A stretch of DNA of 46,881 bases from Aporhodopirellula aestuarii (GCF_023701485.1 NZ_JAMQBK010000004.1:1-46881), one strand, 5' to 3'. Shown: positions 9,959 to 20,137, numbered from the stretch's first letter. Notes: generated by a model from the letters alone, not told the origin. Translations and numbers: made by a program.

Positions 9959-10051
9959 GGCAACCAAATCACGTCGCGGAAGAGGCCGGACATACCGGCC
10001 GGGATAAAGAGTGAATCGAACGGGACGCGTCGGAACGGTCTCGCCGTCAGA

Positions 10052-10387
10052 CTAACGCGCGTTGAGCTGTTGGGCTCGAGCCATCGCGTCTTCGGCTTTG
10101 CGGATGTATTCCTGGTCCTGGGTGCCCGCCCAGGCTTTTTGGTAGGTGACGCTCATGGCGGTGAAGTTGAACGCGTCTTCGGGTTCGAGTTCACAGACTC
10201 TTTCGCCGTGCTTAACCGCTTTCTCGTGATCACCGGTCTTGGTGTAAACGCGTGCCAAAGCGAGGTGGGCGAGTACGAAGGTGTCGTCTTCGGCGAGAAT
10301 CTTTTCGAGTTCGGCTGCGGCTTCGTCGAACTTCTCGTCATCAATCAGTTTTTCAACTTCGTTGTACTGAGCGTGAATATCGGACAT
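10052..10387 (-). CDS. Small TPR protein
   Basis: A 111-residue soluble protein made almost entirely of tetratricopeptide-type helices. Segments such as KFDEAAAELEKILAEDDTF and FVLAHLALARVYTKTGDHE follow the TPR consensus, with a third pair to the end. The start is the ATG at 10387 (MSDIHAQYNEVEKL). The frame is open further upstream, but that part would run into the ppdK terminator hairpin. It sits between ppdK and manA on the same strand. It is probably a protein-interaction scaffold; partners are unknown. Confidence 0.8.
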   Translation of the reverse strand: MSDIHAQYNEVEKLIDDEKFDEAAAELEKILAEDDTFVLAHLALARVYTKTGDHEKAVKHGERVCELEPEDAFNFTAMSVTYQKAWAGTQDQEYIRKAEDAMARAQQLNAR

Positions 10388-10422
10388 GACAGGGGTGTTT
10401 CGCAGAGTTGAAAGATAGGGGG

Positions 10423-10467
10423 AAAAACAACGCAACACCCTCCCCGGCCAATTGCACGGGGAGGGTG
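10423..10467 (-). terminator. Rho-independent terminator of ppdK
   Basis: A perfect 10-bp inverted repeat (CACCCTCCCC at 10436-10445, GGGGAGGGTG at 10458-10467) surrounds a 12-nt loop. Read on the minus strand it is followed by TTGCGTTGTTTTTCC. It starts about 40 nt after the ppdK stop and ends just before the TPR gene start, so ppdK is probably transcribed separately from the genes that follow. Confidence 0.85.
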
Positions 10468-10506
10468 CGGTTTATTCATTGAACGCCTCAATCGAGGCGA
10501 ATCAAA

Positions 10507-13197
10507 CTACTTTGCTTGCTGCAGGGCAGCTTGGGCGGCAGCCAATCGTGCGATCGGCACACGGAACGGGCTGCACGAGACGTAGTCCAGACCGACCTTG
10601 TTGCAGAACGCGACGGAGGCGGGGTCGCCACCGTGTTCGCCGCAGATACCGATCTTGAGTTTGGTCTTGGTGCTGCGTCCTTTCGAGACGCCCATTTCGA
10701 CCAATTGTCCGACACCGTTTTGGTCGAGCGATTGGAACGGGTCGACAGGAACGATCTTGTGCTCGATGTAATCGGGCAAGAAACCGCCGACGTCGTCACG
10801 GCTGTAGCCGAACGTCATTTGGGTCAAGTCGTTGGTGCCGAAGCTGAAGAAGTCGGCGTACTCGGCGACGTCGTCTGCTGTCAAGCAAGCACGTGGGATT
10901 TCGATCATCGTTCCGATCAGAATGTTCAACTTGCCTTCGAACTTCTTCGCGGCAACAGTCTTCTCGATCGTTTGCTCGACCTTCTCGCGGAGGATCCGGA
11001 GTTCCGCAGCGGTTCCGATGAGCGGGATCATGATCTCTGGTTGTGCGTCAATCTTCTTCTTGGCACACGAGATTGCGGCTTCGACGATCGCTTGAACTTG
11101 CATCTCGAGAATTTCGGGATACGTGATGCTCAAGCGGCAACCGCGGTGACCGAGCATCGGGTTGGACTCGTGAAGAGCCGCGCTGCGTTTCTTGATCTCG
11201 GCAGGTTTAACGTCGAGTTCTTCCGCCATTTGCTTTTGAGCGGCTGCTTCGTGAGGCAAGAACTCGTGCAATGGTGGGTCAAGTAAACGCACAGTAACCG
11301 GGCAACCGGCCATCGCTTTGAAGATGCCTTCGAAGTCTTTGCGTTGGAAAGGAAGCAACTTCTTGAGTGCCGCACGACGATCTGCTTCGGTGTCCGCAAG
11401 GATCATCGAACGCATGTGGATGATGCGATCGGCTTCAAAGAACATGTGCTCGGTACGGCAAAGACCGATACCTTCGGCGCCGAAGTCACGTGCCCGCTTG
11501 CTATCAGCAGGCGAATCCGCGTTGGTGCGGATCTTGAGGGTGCGATACTTGTCGGCCCATTGCATCAGTTTGGCAAAGTCACCCGAAAGTTTTGGTTCTT
11601 GGGTTTCGACTTCGCCAGCCATGACTTCACCCGTCGTGCCGTCAAGACTGATGGTGTCCTTGTCGGTGAAGGTGCGGTTGTTGCCTTCGGCATCGGTGAC
11701 GGTGATCTTCTTGGCTTTTTCATTGATATGAATGTCGCCGGCACCGGCAACGCAGCACTTGCCCCAACCGCGAGCAACCACAGCAGCGTGGCTGGTGGCA
11801 CCACCGGTGCTGGTCAGAATTCCAACCGCGGCCGACATGCCTTCGACGTCTTCGGGGCTGGTTTCGCGACGAACGAGGATCACGTTTTCGCCGTTTTCAA
11901 AGCGACTACGGGCTTCGTGTGCGGTGAAAGCGAGTTTACCAACGGCTGCACCGGGCGAAGCGTTGAGGCCGCGGCAGAGAACGTCGGCTGCGTTGCGAGC
12001 GGTCGGTTTGAACGACGGCAAGAGGCAGTGAGTCAAGTCCGAAGCAGGAACGCGAAGGACGGCCTCCTTCTCCGTGATCAGTCCTTCCTTGACCATGTCG
12101 CAGGCGATCTTGACGGCAGCGATGCCGTTCCGCTTGCCCGTACGGGTTTGCAGCATGAACAGCTTGCCCTTCTCGATGGTGAACTCGATGTCCTGCATTT
12201 CTTTGTAATGCGTTTCGAGCGTCTTCTTGATTTCCATCAATTCCTTGTGAGCCGCTTTGTCCCACTTGCCCATTTCGGCAACCGGTTGTGGGGTGCGGAT
12301 CCCAGCGACGACGTCTTCGCCTTGGGCGTTGATCAAGAATTCACCGTAGAATTTGTTCTGTCCGGTGTTCGGGTCGCGGGTGAAACCGACGCCCGTTCCC
12401 GAGTCGTCGCCCATGTTGCCATAAACCATGGCTTGGACGTTGACGGCGGTACCGATCAAGTTTGCGATTTCCGAGTTGCCCTTGGCGGCTTCGATTCGGC
12501 GATACGAGATCGCACGATCGGCGTTCCACGAACCGAAAACGGCTTCGATCGCGAGTTGCAATTGCTTGATCGGATCTTGTGGGAAATCTTCGCCGGCGTC
12601 TTTTTTGTAGACGGCCTTGTAAGCGTCGCAAAGTTCGCGAAGACCTTCGGCTGGCACGTCGGTGTCTTCGGTGACCTTGTACTTCTTCTTGATCTTGTCG
12701 AACGCTTCTTCAAAGCTGTGGTGAGGCAAGCCCATCACAACGTCGCCGTACATGTTGATCAAACGGCGATAGGCGTCGTACGCGAATCGTTCGTTCTTGG
12801 TCGCTTTGGCGAGGCCTTCAGCGGCGGCATCGTTGAGACCAAGGTTGAGAATCGTGTTCATCATCCCGGGCATCGAGACTGCCGCACCGCTGCGGACGCT
12901 GACCAGGAGAGGGTTGTCGTTGTCGCCGAATTTCTTGCCGAGTTCGTCTTCGAGGGTTTTCACAGCCTCGTGAACTTCGTCCATCAGGCCAGCCGGAAGT
13001 TGCTTGCCGCTTTTGTAATAGTCACCACAAACTTCGGTGGTGATGGTGAATCCGGGAGGCACAGGCAGCCCGATTGAGGTCATTTCGGCGAGGTTGAGAC
13101 CTTTGCCGCCCAAGAGTGCTTTCGGGTGACCCTTGCCTTCGGTTTTCTTTTTACCGAAGTAATAAACCATTTTGGCTGCGTCAGATTTCTTTGCCAT
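10507..13197 (-). CDS. ppdK: Pyruvate, phosphate dikinase
   Basis: An 896-residue enzyme that interconverts pyruvate + ATP + Pi and phosphoenolpyruvate + AMP + PPi in the cytoplasm, in glycolysis or gluconeogenesis. The N-terminal nucleotide-binding domain shows KALLGGKGLNLAEM and SVRSGAAVSMPGMMNT. The swivelling phosphohistidine domain has STGGATSHAAVVARGWGK with His470. The C-terminal PEP/pyruvate barrel has GTNDLTQMTFGYSRDD and the catalytic Cys852 in GICGEHGGDP. Length matches the family (about 870-900). It has its own downstream terminator. The ATG at 13197 has only a weak GGGA-type Shine-Dalgarno. The large open frame on the opposite strand is a codon-usage shadow. Confidence 0.97.
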   Translation of the reverse strand: MAKKSDAAKMVYYFGKKKTEGKGHPKALLGGKGLNLAEMTSIGLPVPPGFTITTEVCGDYYKSGKQLPAGLMDEVHEAVKTLEDELGKKFGDNDNPLLVSVRSGAAVSMPGMMNTILNLGLNDAAAEGLAKATKNERFAYDAYRRLINMYGDVVMGLPHHSFEEAFDKIKKKYKVTEDTDVPAEGLRELCDAYKAVYKKDAGEDFPQDPIKQLQLAIEAVFGSWNADRAISYRRIEAAKGNSEIANLIGTAVNVQAMVYGNMGDDSGTGVGFTRDPNTGQNKFYGEFLINAQGEDVVAGIRTPQPVAEMGKWDKAAHKELMEIKKTLETHYKEMQDIEFTIEKGKLFMLQTRTGKRNGIAAVKIACDMVKEGLITEKEAVLRVPASDLTHCLLPSFKPTARNAADVLCRGLNASPGAAVGKLAFTAHEARSRFENGENVILVRRETSPEDVEGMSAAVGILTSTGGATSHAAVVARGWGKCCVAGAGDIHINEKAKKITVTDAEGNNRTFTDKDTISLDGTTGEVMAGEVETQEPKLSGDFAKLMQWADKYRTLKIRTNADSPADSKRARDFGAEGIGLCRTEHMFFEADRIIHMRSMILADTEADRRAALKKLLPFQRKDFEGIFKAMAGCPVTVRLLDPPLHEFLPHEAAAQKQMAEELDVKPAEIKKRSAALHESNPMLGHRGCRLSITYPEILEMQVQAIVEAAISCAKKKIDAQPEIMIPLIGTAAELRILREKVEQTIEKTVAAKKFEGKLNILIGTMIEIPRACLTADDVAEYADFFSFGTNDLTQMTFGYSRDDVGGFLPDYIEHKIVPVDPFQSLDQNGVGQLVEMGVSKGRSTKTKLKIGICGEHGGDPASVAFCNKVGLDYVSCSPFRVPIARLAAAQAALQQAK

Positions 13198-13724
13198 CGT
13201 CGCTAAATGTCCCTGTGGGGGTTCATGATTTGGGATCCGATTCGGCCCAAACCGCAGATCGACGGCAGTCTTGCCGTCAGGAGGCGCTCACTCACGCCGG
13301 GTTCAGTACCGGGAATTAGCCGGAAAGAGTATTTGCCTCACAGGATTTGGTCAATCGTACGGCGGTCATTCCGCGTCAAAATGCCCTCTATTTTCACGAG
13401 TGAGTTCGATTATAGCGCGACATTCGATGACCAACCGGAAATATCCAAGGATCGTGATGTCCCGAGGAGTTGTCGTGTCCGGCGAAAAACCGATGCGTCG
13501 TGGGTGGTGAAGCGAATGAGGCGAAAATTCCCGTCTCGGGTCACGAACAAATGGTTGATCCGTCCATTCTCAGCCCCTGCATGCCTTTGCCCTGCGGGAC
13601 CGCCTCGGTGCACCGCCGCGGTTTCACGACAAAGCGACCTTGATATCTGATCGGGCCGGCGATACCCTGTGGGCTCGAGTTACATGGATGTTTCACGCGA
13701 GTCATGGGCCTGGGAGGCCGTACG
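13198..13724. other. Divergent intergenic region upstream of ppdK and the kinase
   Basis: This region should contain the ppdK promoter (leftward) and the kinase promoter (rightward). A perfect 7-bp hairpin, GACGGCA at 13261-13267 with TGCCGTC at 13272-13278 and loop GTCT, would lie in the ppdK leader. The open frames here have no protein-like character. No promoter boxes could be assigned. Confidence 0.5.
13712..13717 (+). promoter_or_regulatory. Shine-Dalgarno deciding the kinase start
   Basis: GGGAGG lies 7 nt before the ATG at 13725. This favours that start over the ATG at 13704, which lies upstream of the motif. Confidence 0.7.
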
Positions 13725-15782
13725 ATGCGCAAACCTCGAAATTTCTTGCGTTCTGGCATTCGTCTCTTCTCGAAGGACGATTCGAGCCGCCGCGGCGAAG
13801 CTCCCGACTTTGCGTCGCCAGCCGGTCAATTCAGCGGTGATCAGGCTGTTGCGGCAACGAACAAAGCGGACGACGGATCTGATCTTGACGGTACGCATGT
13901 CGACCTAAATGCCAGCGGCTCGAACGATGCAAGCGTCTGGGGAGCATTCGATTCCAGCGTCACGTCTGGCGGTTCATTTGCCGTCACGAACGTTGCGGAT
14001 TCCGGGCAATGGAAGCGTGCTGCACCGGTGACCGGTTTGCTCCAACGGCATTCGATCCGTACCAAGTTGTTTTTTGGTGTCGTGACGCTCGTGTTCACCA
14101 TCGTGTTATTGACCATCGTCGGTTTGGTCGGTTTCTACCGCTACCGGTCTCTCGCCGACGCGATCAGCACTCGAGCAACTGAGTTGTCATTGGCGACGGA
14201 GCTGAGTCAATGGGCGACGGCGGCGCGAGACAGCAACACGCGAATTTGTCTGATGAAATCTCGTGAAGGGATGATCGACTCGTCCGTGCTTGCGGAATCG
14301 GATCTGAAACTCGAACGCGCGAATTTTGATCAGGCGATGTTCGAGTTGCTGCTGACGTTCAACCGCTACGCCGATGCAATCGGACTGGATTACTCGATGC
14401 GCGACTGTGCGCTGCCCGCGAGTATGCAGGCGGATAACGTGGGAGGGCTTTCGGCAACGCTGATCGACACCCAAGAGCAACGTGCGTCGGTGGTCGCAAT
14501 CGGCAACACCATCCATCAATCCGACCGGATGCGGCAAGATCCTCGCGCGGTGGCGGTGTACGCGCAGAACGGCTGCAACGAATTGTCAGGCCGGCTCGCT
14601 CAGTTGGTTTATCAAACGCAAGAGCACCTCGATCTCATCCACAGCCAAATGGCTAGCTTCAGCGATCACGTCAAGCTGCAGCATCAGGCCGGCATCGCGG
14701 GTGCGTGGATTGCGCTCGCGATCGCGGCACTGATCACGGCGACCATGGTTTGGTACTTCCAGATGATGGTCATCGGCCCGTTCAGCAACTTGGTGATGGG
14801 GGCTCGCTTAGTTGCCCGTGGTCAGTATCGTCACCGGATCGAAATGGGCAGTGAAGACGAGATCGGCGAACTCGGCGAAATACTCAACCAAATGACTGAC
14901 CGATTTCGGCACAGCATGTTGCACATCCAAAAGATCTGCAAAGAGAAGGACGAAGAGGTCAAGGTGCGCTCTCGCGAAGTCATCCGTAACGAGCAACTCG
15001 CCGGCGTCGGATTCCTCGCCGCGGGGTTTGCCCATGAGATCAACAACCCGATGGCCGCGATCGCGTGGAGTGCCGAGGCACTTGAGTCACGTGTCAACGA
15101 TCTGTTGATGTACCCCGAAGATGAACGATTCCTTGACTCGGAGTTCATGGAGACGATGCAGGAGAATTTGCAGCGGATCCAGGGCGAAGCGTATCGGTGT
15201 AAATCGATTACCGAACGCATGTTGAGTTTCAGCCGCGTCGGTCATGTCGACCGCGACAGTATCAGCGTGGGGCCATTGGTCAGCGATGTGGTTGAGATGA
15301 TCGGAACGCTCGGAAAGTACAAATGCAAAAAGATCTCCGTCGATGTGAACGAAGATGTGATTGCCTATGCGAACTCGCAAGAGATTCGTCAGGTGGTGTT
15401 GAACCTCGTCACCAACGCGATGGAAAGTGTCGACAGCGACGGCCGGGTCGATATCGTTCTGCGAAATGACGGGGCGTTTGCCAGTATTCGAGTCCGCGAC
15501 TCGGGATGTGGGATGACTCCCGATGTCATGCAGCATCTGTTCGAACCCTTCTACACGCGTCGGCGCGACGGCACCGGTACCGGGTTGGGGCTGAGTATCT
15601 CCTACCGGATCGTTTCCCAGCACGGCGGGCAATTGATACCGCGAAGTGACGGCGAAGGTTGTGGCTCGGAGTTTGAACTGCGATTGCCCATTCGCGCGAG
15701 TGTCAGCGGCACCGCAAAGAGTTCAGCCTCCAATGTTGAGACCGGTCGGAAGTGGCAAGACGCGACCCCGCAAGCTGCCTAG
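13725..15782 (+). CDS. Membrane sensor histidine kinase (HAMP, HisKA, HATPase)
   Basis: A 685-residue two-component kinase. A cytoplasmic N-terminal extension of about 105 polar residues precedes the first membrane helix (KLFFGVVTLVFTIVLLTIVG). A sensor region of about 180 residues follows, then a second helix (AGAWIALAIAALITATMVWY), a HAMP segment, a charged helix (KEKDEEVKVRSREVIRNEQ) and the HisKA box GFAHEINNPMAAIAW with phospho-accepting His437. The ATPase domain has NLVTNAMES, RDSGCGM and TGTGLGLSISYRIV. It is followed 68 nt later by an NtrC-type regulator on the same strand, so the two should form one phosphorelay. The long N-terminal extension is unusual; the signal is unknown. Confidence 0.93.
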   Translation: MRKPRNFLRSGIRLFSKDDSSRRGEAPDFASPAGQFSGDQAVAATNKADDGSDLDGTHVDLNASGSNDASVWGAFDSSVTSGGSFAVTNVADSGQWKRAAPVTGLLQRHSIRTKLFFGVVTLVFTIVLLTIVGLVGFYRYRSLADAISTRATELSLATELSQWATAARDSNTRICLMKSREGMIDSSVLAESDLKLERANFDQAMFELLLTFNRYADAIGLDYSMRDCALPASMQADNVGGLSATLIDTQEQRASVVAIGNTIHQSDRMRQDPRAVAVYAQNGCNELSGRLAQLVYQTQEHLDLIHSQMASFSDHVKLQHQAGIAGAWIALAIAALITATMVWYFQMMVIGPFSNLVMGARLVARGQYRHRIEMGSEDEIGELGEILNQMTDRFRHSMLHIQKICKEKDEEVKVRSREVIRNEQLAGVGFLAAGFAHEINNPMAAIAWSAEALESRVNDLLMYPEDERFLDSEFMETMQENLQRIQGEAYRCKSITERMLSFSRVGHVDRDSISVGPLVSDVVEMIGTLGKYKCKKISVDVNEDVIAYANSQEIRQVVLNLVTNAMESVDSDGRVDIVLRNDGAFASIRVRDSGCGMTPDVMQHLFEPFYTRRRDGTGTGLGLSISYRIVSQHGGQLIPRSDGEGCGSEFELRLPIRASVSGTAKSSASNVETGRKWQDATPQAA

Positions 15783-15850
15783 ACGTTTGTAAATATCGTA
15801 ACGAAACACGCTACCACGTGACCTCCCATCTTGAACCCGGAAGCAAACCC

Positions 15851-17260
15851 ATGAATGAAAAGCGAAAGACATCGGCGAAGGACGCGGCTGCCAAGGCCAA
15901 TGCGGCGGCCAGTATGCATATTCTGTTTGCCGACGATGAAAAACCACTGCAAGAGTTGATGCGGAAAGAGTTGCCGCGAATGGGATATCGCGTGACCGTC
16001 TGCCCCGACGGGATTACCGCAGTCGAAGCAATCAAACGGGAGCGGATTGATTGTCTGTTGGTCGATTTGAACATGCCCGGCTTCAACGGCATCGAAGTGA
16101 TCGCTCAGGCTCGTGAGATTCGCCCGGAAATCGAAGCGATCATCATGACCGCGAACCCTTCGACTGAAACGGCGATCGATGCGATTAAGTATGGTACCTT
16201 CGATTATCTGACTAAGCCGACTCGTCTGGCAGACATCGCTACATTGCTCGGCCGTGTGAGTGAACGCCGCGAGGGAAAGCGATTGCTGGCGGCGTTGATG
16301 CATCGTCTCAAACGGGCCGAAGGACACAGCGATTTGATAGGCGGTCATGCGTCGATGGAGGCTGTTCGCAAATTGATCGGACGTGTCGCGCCGACGGAGT
16401 CGACTGTTCTGATCCGGGGTGAGACCGGATGCGGTAAAGAGCTGGTTGCACGAGCCATCCACGATCAAAGTCTCCGGGCGGAAAAACCCTTCGTCGCAGT
16501 CAACTGCGGCGCACTGCCCGAGAACCTGATCGAGAGTGAGTTGTTCGGCCATGTCAAAGGCGCTTTCACCGGTGCCGATACCACGCGGGTCGGTTTGTTC
16601 GAAGTTGCCAACGGGGGAACGCTGTTCCTCGACGAGATCGGTGAATTGCCGTTGGCGGTGCAGGCCAAGCTGCTGCGGGTGTTGGAGACTGGCGATATTC
16701 GACGTCTTGGCGACAACGAAAGTTTGCATGTCGACGTGAGGATCGTTTGTGCAACACACCGTGATCTCGAAGCGATGGTCAGCGACGAAGCCTTCCGTGA
16801 AGATTTGATGTTTCGCATTAACACATTTGAGCTAAGCGTGCCGCCGCTTCGTGAGCGGATCGATGACCTTCTTCCGTTGGCGACGCACCTGTTGCGCCGG
16901 CATCGAAGTGATGGCGTTGACGAGCAACTGTTTACGCCCGAAGCCATCGCAGAACTAAAAAGTCATCAGTGGCCAGGAAACGTCCGCGAACTCGCCAATG
17001 TGATCGAGCATGCGTCGGTGCTCTGCGACGCCCTGCCCGTGGGAGTCGAGCATCTGCCGTCGCATTTCTCGCGACGCAAGCTGCGAGACGACCTCGTCGG
17101 GACGGCACCGATGTCATTGAAAGAACTCGAGCAGCTCGCCATCGACCGCTCCATGAAACGTCATGATGGCAACAAGAAAGCCGTCGCTGAAGAGCTCGGC
17201 GTGAGCCTTAAAACGCTCTACAATCGGCTCAGTTTAACATCGGAAAGCGAAGCCGCTTAA
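15851..17260 (+). CDS. NtrC-family sigma-54-dependent response regulator
   Basis: A 469-residue transcription activator. The receiver domain (from [11 protein letters not shown]) has the acidic pair at residues 28-29, phospho-acceptor Asp72 in LVDLNMPG and Lys122. The AAA+ domain has Walker A GETGCGKE (residues 190-197), an intact GAFTGA loop (237-242) that contacts sigma-54, Walker B LFLDEIGE and the R-finger region. A Fis-type helix-turn-helix ([20 protein letters not shown]) closes the protein. I chose the ATG at 15851; the frame upstream overlaps the kinase. It pairs with the kinase just upstream and must act at sigma-54 promoters, perhaps including that of the barrel gene downstream. Confidence 0.95.
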   Translation: MNEKRKTSAKDAAAKANAAASMHILFADDEKPLQELMRKELPRMGYRVTVCPDGITAVEAIKRERIDCLLVDLNMPGFNGIEVIAQAREIRPEIEAIIMTANPSTETAIDAIKYGTFDYLTKPTRLADIATLLGRVSERREGKRLLAALMHRLKRAEGHSDLIGGHASMEAVRKLIGRVAPTESTVLIRGETGCGKELVARAIHDQSLRAEKPFVAVNCGALPENLIESELFGHVKGAFTGADTTRVGLFEVANGGTLFLDEIGELPLAVQAKLLRVLETGDIRRLGDNESLHVDVRIVCATHRDLEAMVSDEAFREDLMFRINTFELSVPPLRERIDDLLPLATHLLRRHRSDGVDEQLFTPEAIAELKSHQWPGNVRELANVIEHASVLCDALPVGVEHLPSHFSRRKLRDDLVGTAPMSLKELEQLAIDRSMKRHDGNKKAVAEELGVSLKTLYNRLSLTSESEAA

Positions 17261-17886
17261 TCGCGATTCTTGTTGTCGACTTTGGATATGGCGAATTTGA
17301 GTTCGCCGCTTGCCGCCTGCGCGTTTGCGTGGGCTTTTTGCATTTTATGGCTCTGTGCGTGGTCCGATCGCTAGTGGATTGTGGTCTGCGCCTCTTTGGG
17401 CTGGCAAGTTGTTCCGATTGTGCCGGTAGCGGACTGCGGTGTGAGGCTAGCGGTCGCGGAAGACGATGTGATCGTTCCCGATATGCATCCCTCCGGCCGG
17501 TAGTTTGTCCACATTGGCACGGTTGATTTGCGACGAGCCTGTCGTGGGGGCCGAAGAAACTCCTCGTAGGAAATCTCGTGTCCTGACGGGCATGGGCTTT
17601 TCCTGCAATTCCCTTTCCATGGCTTAACTGCACTCGTGAGTGCGATGCTGCCCGTGAGCGTTCGAGACGGTTCCCTGATAGGAGGTGTCTCGAGCGCAGG
17701 AATGCGGATGTGAAGAGAGAGAGATCTTGCAGGTGCCTCCCAGCCGTTCGGTACGGCGACAGACGCCGGCCCGAGGCTTGATCGATCTTCATCGCCGCAA
17801 ACCGAATCACCGGTTGTGATCGCTCCTTCGCGAGACCCGCAGACAGGTCTAATGCACGAAGCAAACGATAGCGAAGGAGTCGAAAG
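17261..17886. other. Long intergenic leader before the barrel gene
   Basis: A hairpin, GGCGAA at 17290-17295 with TTCGCC at 17302-17307, lies about 30 nt after the regulator stop. A T-run follows at about 17333, so it may be a weak terminator. The rest is presumably the promoter and leader of the barrel gene. Open minus-strand frames here look non-coding. No convincing sigma-54 promoter was found. Confidence 0.45.
17874..17879 (+). promoter_or_regulatory. Shine-Dalgarno of the barrel gene
   Basis: AAGGAG sits 7 nt before the ATG at 17887. It is one of the few strong ribosome-binding sites in the window and suggests high expression. Confidence 0.7.
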
Positions 17887-19872
17887 ATGAAGTACAACAT
17901 TTTGCGAAGCGTCGCGGCGACCCTCTCGATGGGTCTCTGCACGATCGCATCTGCACAATATAACCAGGCACCCCAAGGGCCATATTTATACGAAGGCCAA
18001 CAGCCGACGCCATATTCGCAGCCTGGGCAATATTCTCAGCCCGGCCAATTCGGGCAGCCCGGTCAGTTCGCGCAACAAGGCGCGGACAATTCATCGAGCC
18101 AACTCGGCGTGCCTCGCACACAAGCCGTGCAAACATTCAGCGGTTCCAACTACCAGGCTCCGGCCAAGTGGAGTAATTTCGGGACCAGCAGCAACAGCGG
18201 TCCGCAGTTGTTCCAACCTGCCTCGACAGGCAGTTACGACGGCGGAATGCCAGCCCCCGAACAGATTCCAACGCCACAACCGAGCTATGGTGCCAACCAG
18301 CAGTATTCGGCTCCGCCGATGCAGCAACCGGTTCCCCAGCATCAGCCGGCCCCGATTGCGCAAGGTTCGCCAGTTCACGTCGGAGCTCCGGTAGACGATT
18401 CGTATTGCCAATCGTGCAACCAGACTCCGACCTACGAGAGTCAGTTCACCGCAGCGGCATCACAGCCGTGGGAAGGCACTTCCTACGCAGCCCAATCGTG
18501 CGGAATGCCCGCGGCCGCCCCAGTGCGTCCGCAACTGTTCCCATGGTTCGGATCGTTTGATTTGTTGTTCTTGAACATGGACGGAAACGGCAAGTATCGT
18601 AACGTCGTCTCGCGTTATGATGCGACCGACCCGACTCGTCCGTACCTGCCATACATGGGCATCGATTCGATCGACCCTGGCTCGGCTCTCGGGTACCAGC
18701 TCAACTTCGGTCGTTACTTCGGCTGCGGCCAGTACGGCGTCGGCGTGAGCTACTTCAACTACGACCCAGATGAAGAAGTCTTCACCTCACCTGTGTACAC
18801 TCCGCTGTTCACTGCAGCGGGTGAAGGCAACTTGCGTGCTTCCGGGATGCCTCAGTACAACGGTGCTACGATGGCATACTGGTTCGACAATGGAACTCAG
18901 CCTGGTGACTCCGGTGCAGGGTATCAAGAAATCACAGGTGCTGCTTCGCCTTACACCGTCTACGACATCATCGACGGTCGTGCAGGTGCAGCGGCGGCCG
19001 CCGGTGGTGACCTCGACGCGGACTTCGACGGTACCACCACCGGATCAACGGAATCGTACGCCGAAGCGGTGCTGTTCCAGGCACGTCGCGACGTCGATAT
19101 CCAAGGCCTCGAAATCAACCTGTTTAGCTTCGGCTTGATGGGTGCCCAACGAGCAGCGACCATGAACTGCGGCACCAGCCGACTCGGTTCGATGATCAAC
19201 GGTGGCGGCTACGGAGGTTGTGGTGGCTACGGTGGGTACAACGATCCATGTGCACAGCCATGCCAACCTTGTCGCCCAGCTCGCGGCTTTGGTGGAGCGG
19301 GTGGGCCGCTCGTGCGACCTAGCACGGGCAAAGTCCAAATCGTCACCAGCCACGGTTTGCGTTGGTTCCAAGTCAACGACACCATTGATTTCGCGTACGA
19401 CATCGACGGGCGTGCCGGATTCACCATGCACGACTTGCACGATTTCACCGCGACCGAAAACGATCTGTTCGGCTATCAGTTCGGCAGCCGGTTGGTCTAC
19501 TGCTTGGCCAGCCGCGTGAACCTGAACGTTGGCGGCAAGTTTGGTGTTTACGGCAACCGCGCCGAGTTCCGTCACCGCTTGGGCACGCAAGAAAACCTTG
19601 CTGAGCTCGCTGCGATGCCGGGTTCGACGATCGACTATCACACCAAAGATACCGTGCTCTCGACCCTCGGCGAGTTTGACCTCGGGCTCGGCTTACGAGT
19701 CGCTGACGGGCTCGCCGTCCGCGGTGGTTACCGTGTGATGGGTGTCACCGGGTTGGCCATGGCCGACAACTACTCGCGTGACTACAGCTCGTCCGCTTCG
19801 GCCAGTGCGTTGCACGCCGACTCGAGCCTGCTGTTGCACGGTGCCTATGTGGGTGCCGACTTCAACTTCTAG
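17887..19872 (+). CDS. Exported outer-membrane beta-barrel protein (BBP7-like)
   Basis: A 661-residue secreted protein. The signal peptide MKYNILRSVAATLSMGLCTIASA is cleaved before Gln24. A Gln/Pro/Tyr/Gly-rich low-complexity region follows, with repeated PGQ units (about residues 41-63). From about residue 215 (LFPWFGSFDLLFLNMDG) the sequence alternates polar and aromatic residues, as outer-membrane strands do, and ends in GAYVGADFNF with a terminal Phe. It resembles the planctomycete BBP7 (DUF1551) putative porins; this assignment is from pattern only. A Cys-rich patch (YNDPCAQPCQPCRPARG) interrupts the barrel region. It has a strong Shine-Dalgarno and its own terminator. Its position after the kinase and sigma-54 activator suggests regulation by them. 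Confidence 0.75.
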   Translation: MKYNILRSVAATLSMGLCTIASAQYNQAPQGPYLYEGQQPTPYSQPGQYSQPGQFGQPGQFAQQGADNSSSQLGVPRTQAVQTFSGSNYQAPAKWSNFGTSSNSGPQLFQPASTGSYDGGMPAPEQIPTPQPSYGANQQYSAPPMQQPVPQHQPAPIAQGSPVHVGAPVDDSYCQSCNQTPTYESQFTAAASQPWEGTSYAAQSCGMPAAAPVRPQLFPWFGSFDLLFLNMDGNGKYRNVVSRYDATDPTRPYLPYMGIDSIDPGSALGYQLNFGRYFGCGQYGVGVSYFNYDPDEEVFTSPVYTPLFTAAGEGNLRASGMPQYNGATMAYWFDNGTQPGDSGAGYQEITGAASPYTVYDIIDGRAGAAAAAGGDLDADFDGTTTGSTESYAEAVLFQARRDVDIQGLEINLFSFGLMGAQRAATMNCGTSRLGSMINGGGYGGCGGYGGYNDPCAQPCQPCRPARGFGGAGGPLVRPSTGKVQIVTSHGLRWFQVNDTIDFAYDIDGRAGFTMHDLHDFTATENDLFGYQFGSRLVYCLASRVNLNVGGKFGVYGNRAEFRHRLGTQENLAELAAMPGSTIDYHTKDTVLSTLGEFDLGLGLRVADGLAVRGGYRVMGVTGLAMADNYSRDYSSSASASALHADSSLLLHGAYVGADFNF

Positions 19873-20013
19873 TCGAAGCTGACAAGGCGGGGCCGGTGAA
19901 CTCCGGTCCCGCAAATGGAGCAGTGATTCGTCACGCAGCGGACCTCTGATCCGGGTCGCGAGGCGAATCGACCGCCAGTCGACCTGTCCGGGGCGAAACG
20001 AGCGGCATTGATG

Positions 20014-20052
20014 ACCCCAGAGTTTTCGCGAGAAAGCTCTGGGGTTTTTTTG
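20014..20052 (+). terminator. Strong rho-independent terminator
   Basis: ACCCCAGAG (20014-20022) pairs with CTCTGGGGT (20037-20045). The stem continues inward through TTTC/GAAA, closed by a GCGA (GNRA) tetraloop, and ends in an eight-T run (20045-20052). It terminates the barrel gene 140 nt after its stop and isolates the next gene. Confidence 0.93.
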
Positions 20053-20137
20053 TGCATTCTGGTAAGACCGCTCTCGGTCAGATGTGCTCTGTTTGTCAGG
20101 GCTGATTTTAAGTCTCTCCGATCAACGAGTTTTCCTG

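Noticed and set aside
11344..13077. A 577-codon plus-strand open frame opposite ppdK
   Set aside because: It is exactly antisense to a convincing ppdK gene; long antisense frames arise from its codon usage. No family motifs or start signals are present.
15779..16759. A 326-codon minus-strand frame opposite the NtrC-type regulator
   Set aside because: Its sequence mirrors the conserved AAA+ and receiver domains on the other strand and has no recognisable protein features.
17512..17532. A sigma-54-like promoter (TTGGCAC ... TTTGC) before the barrel gene
   Set aside because: The spacing between the GG and GC elements is two bases too long for sigma-54, and it lies over 350 nt from the start codon.
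17229..17976. Overlapping minus-strand frames in the barrel-gene leader
   Set aside because: Arg/Ser/Pro-rich composition without domains, and they run into genes on both sides.
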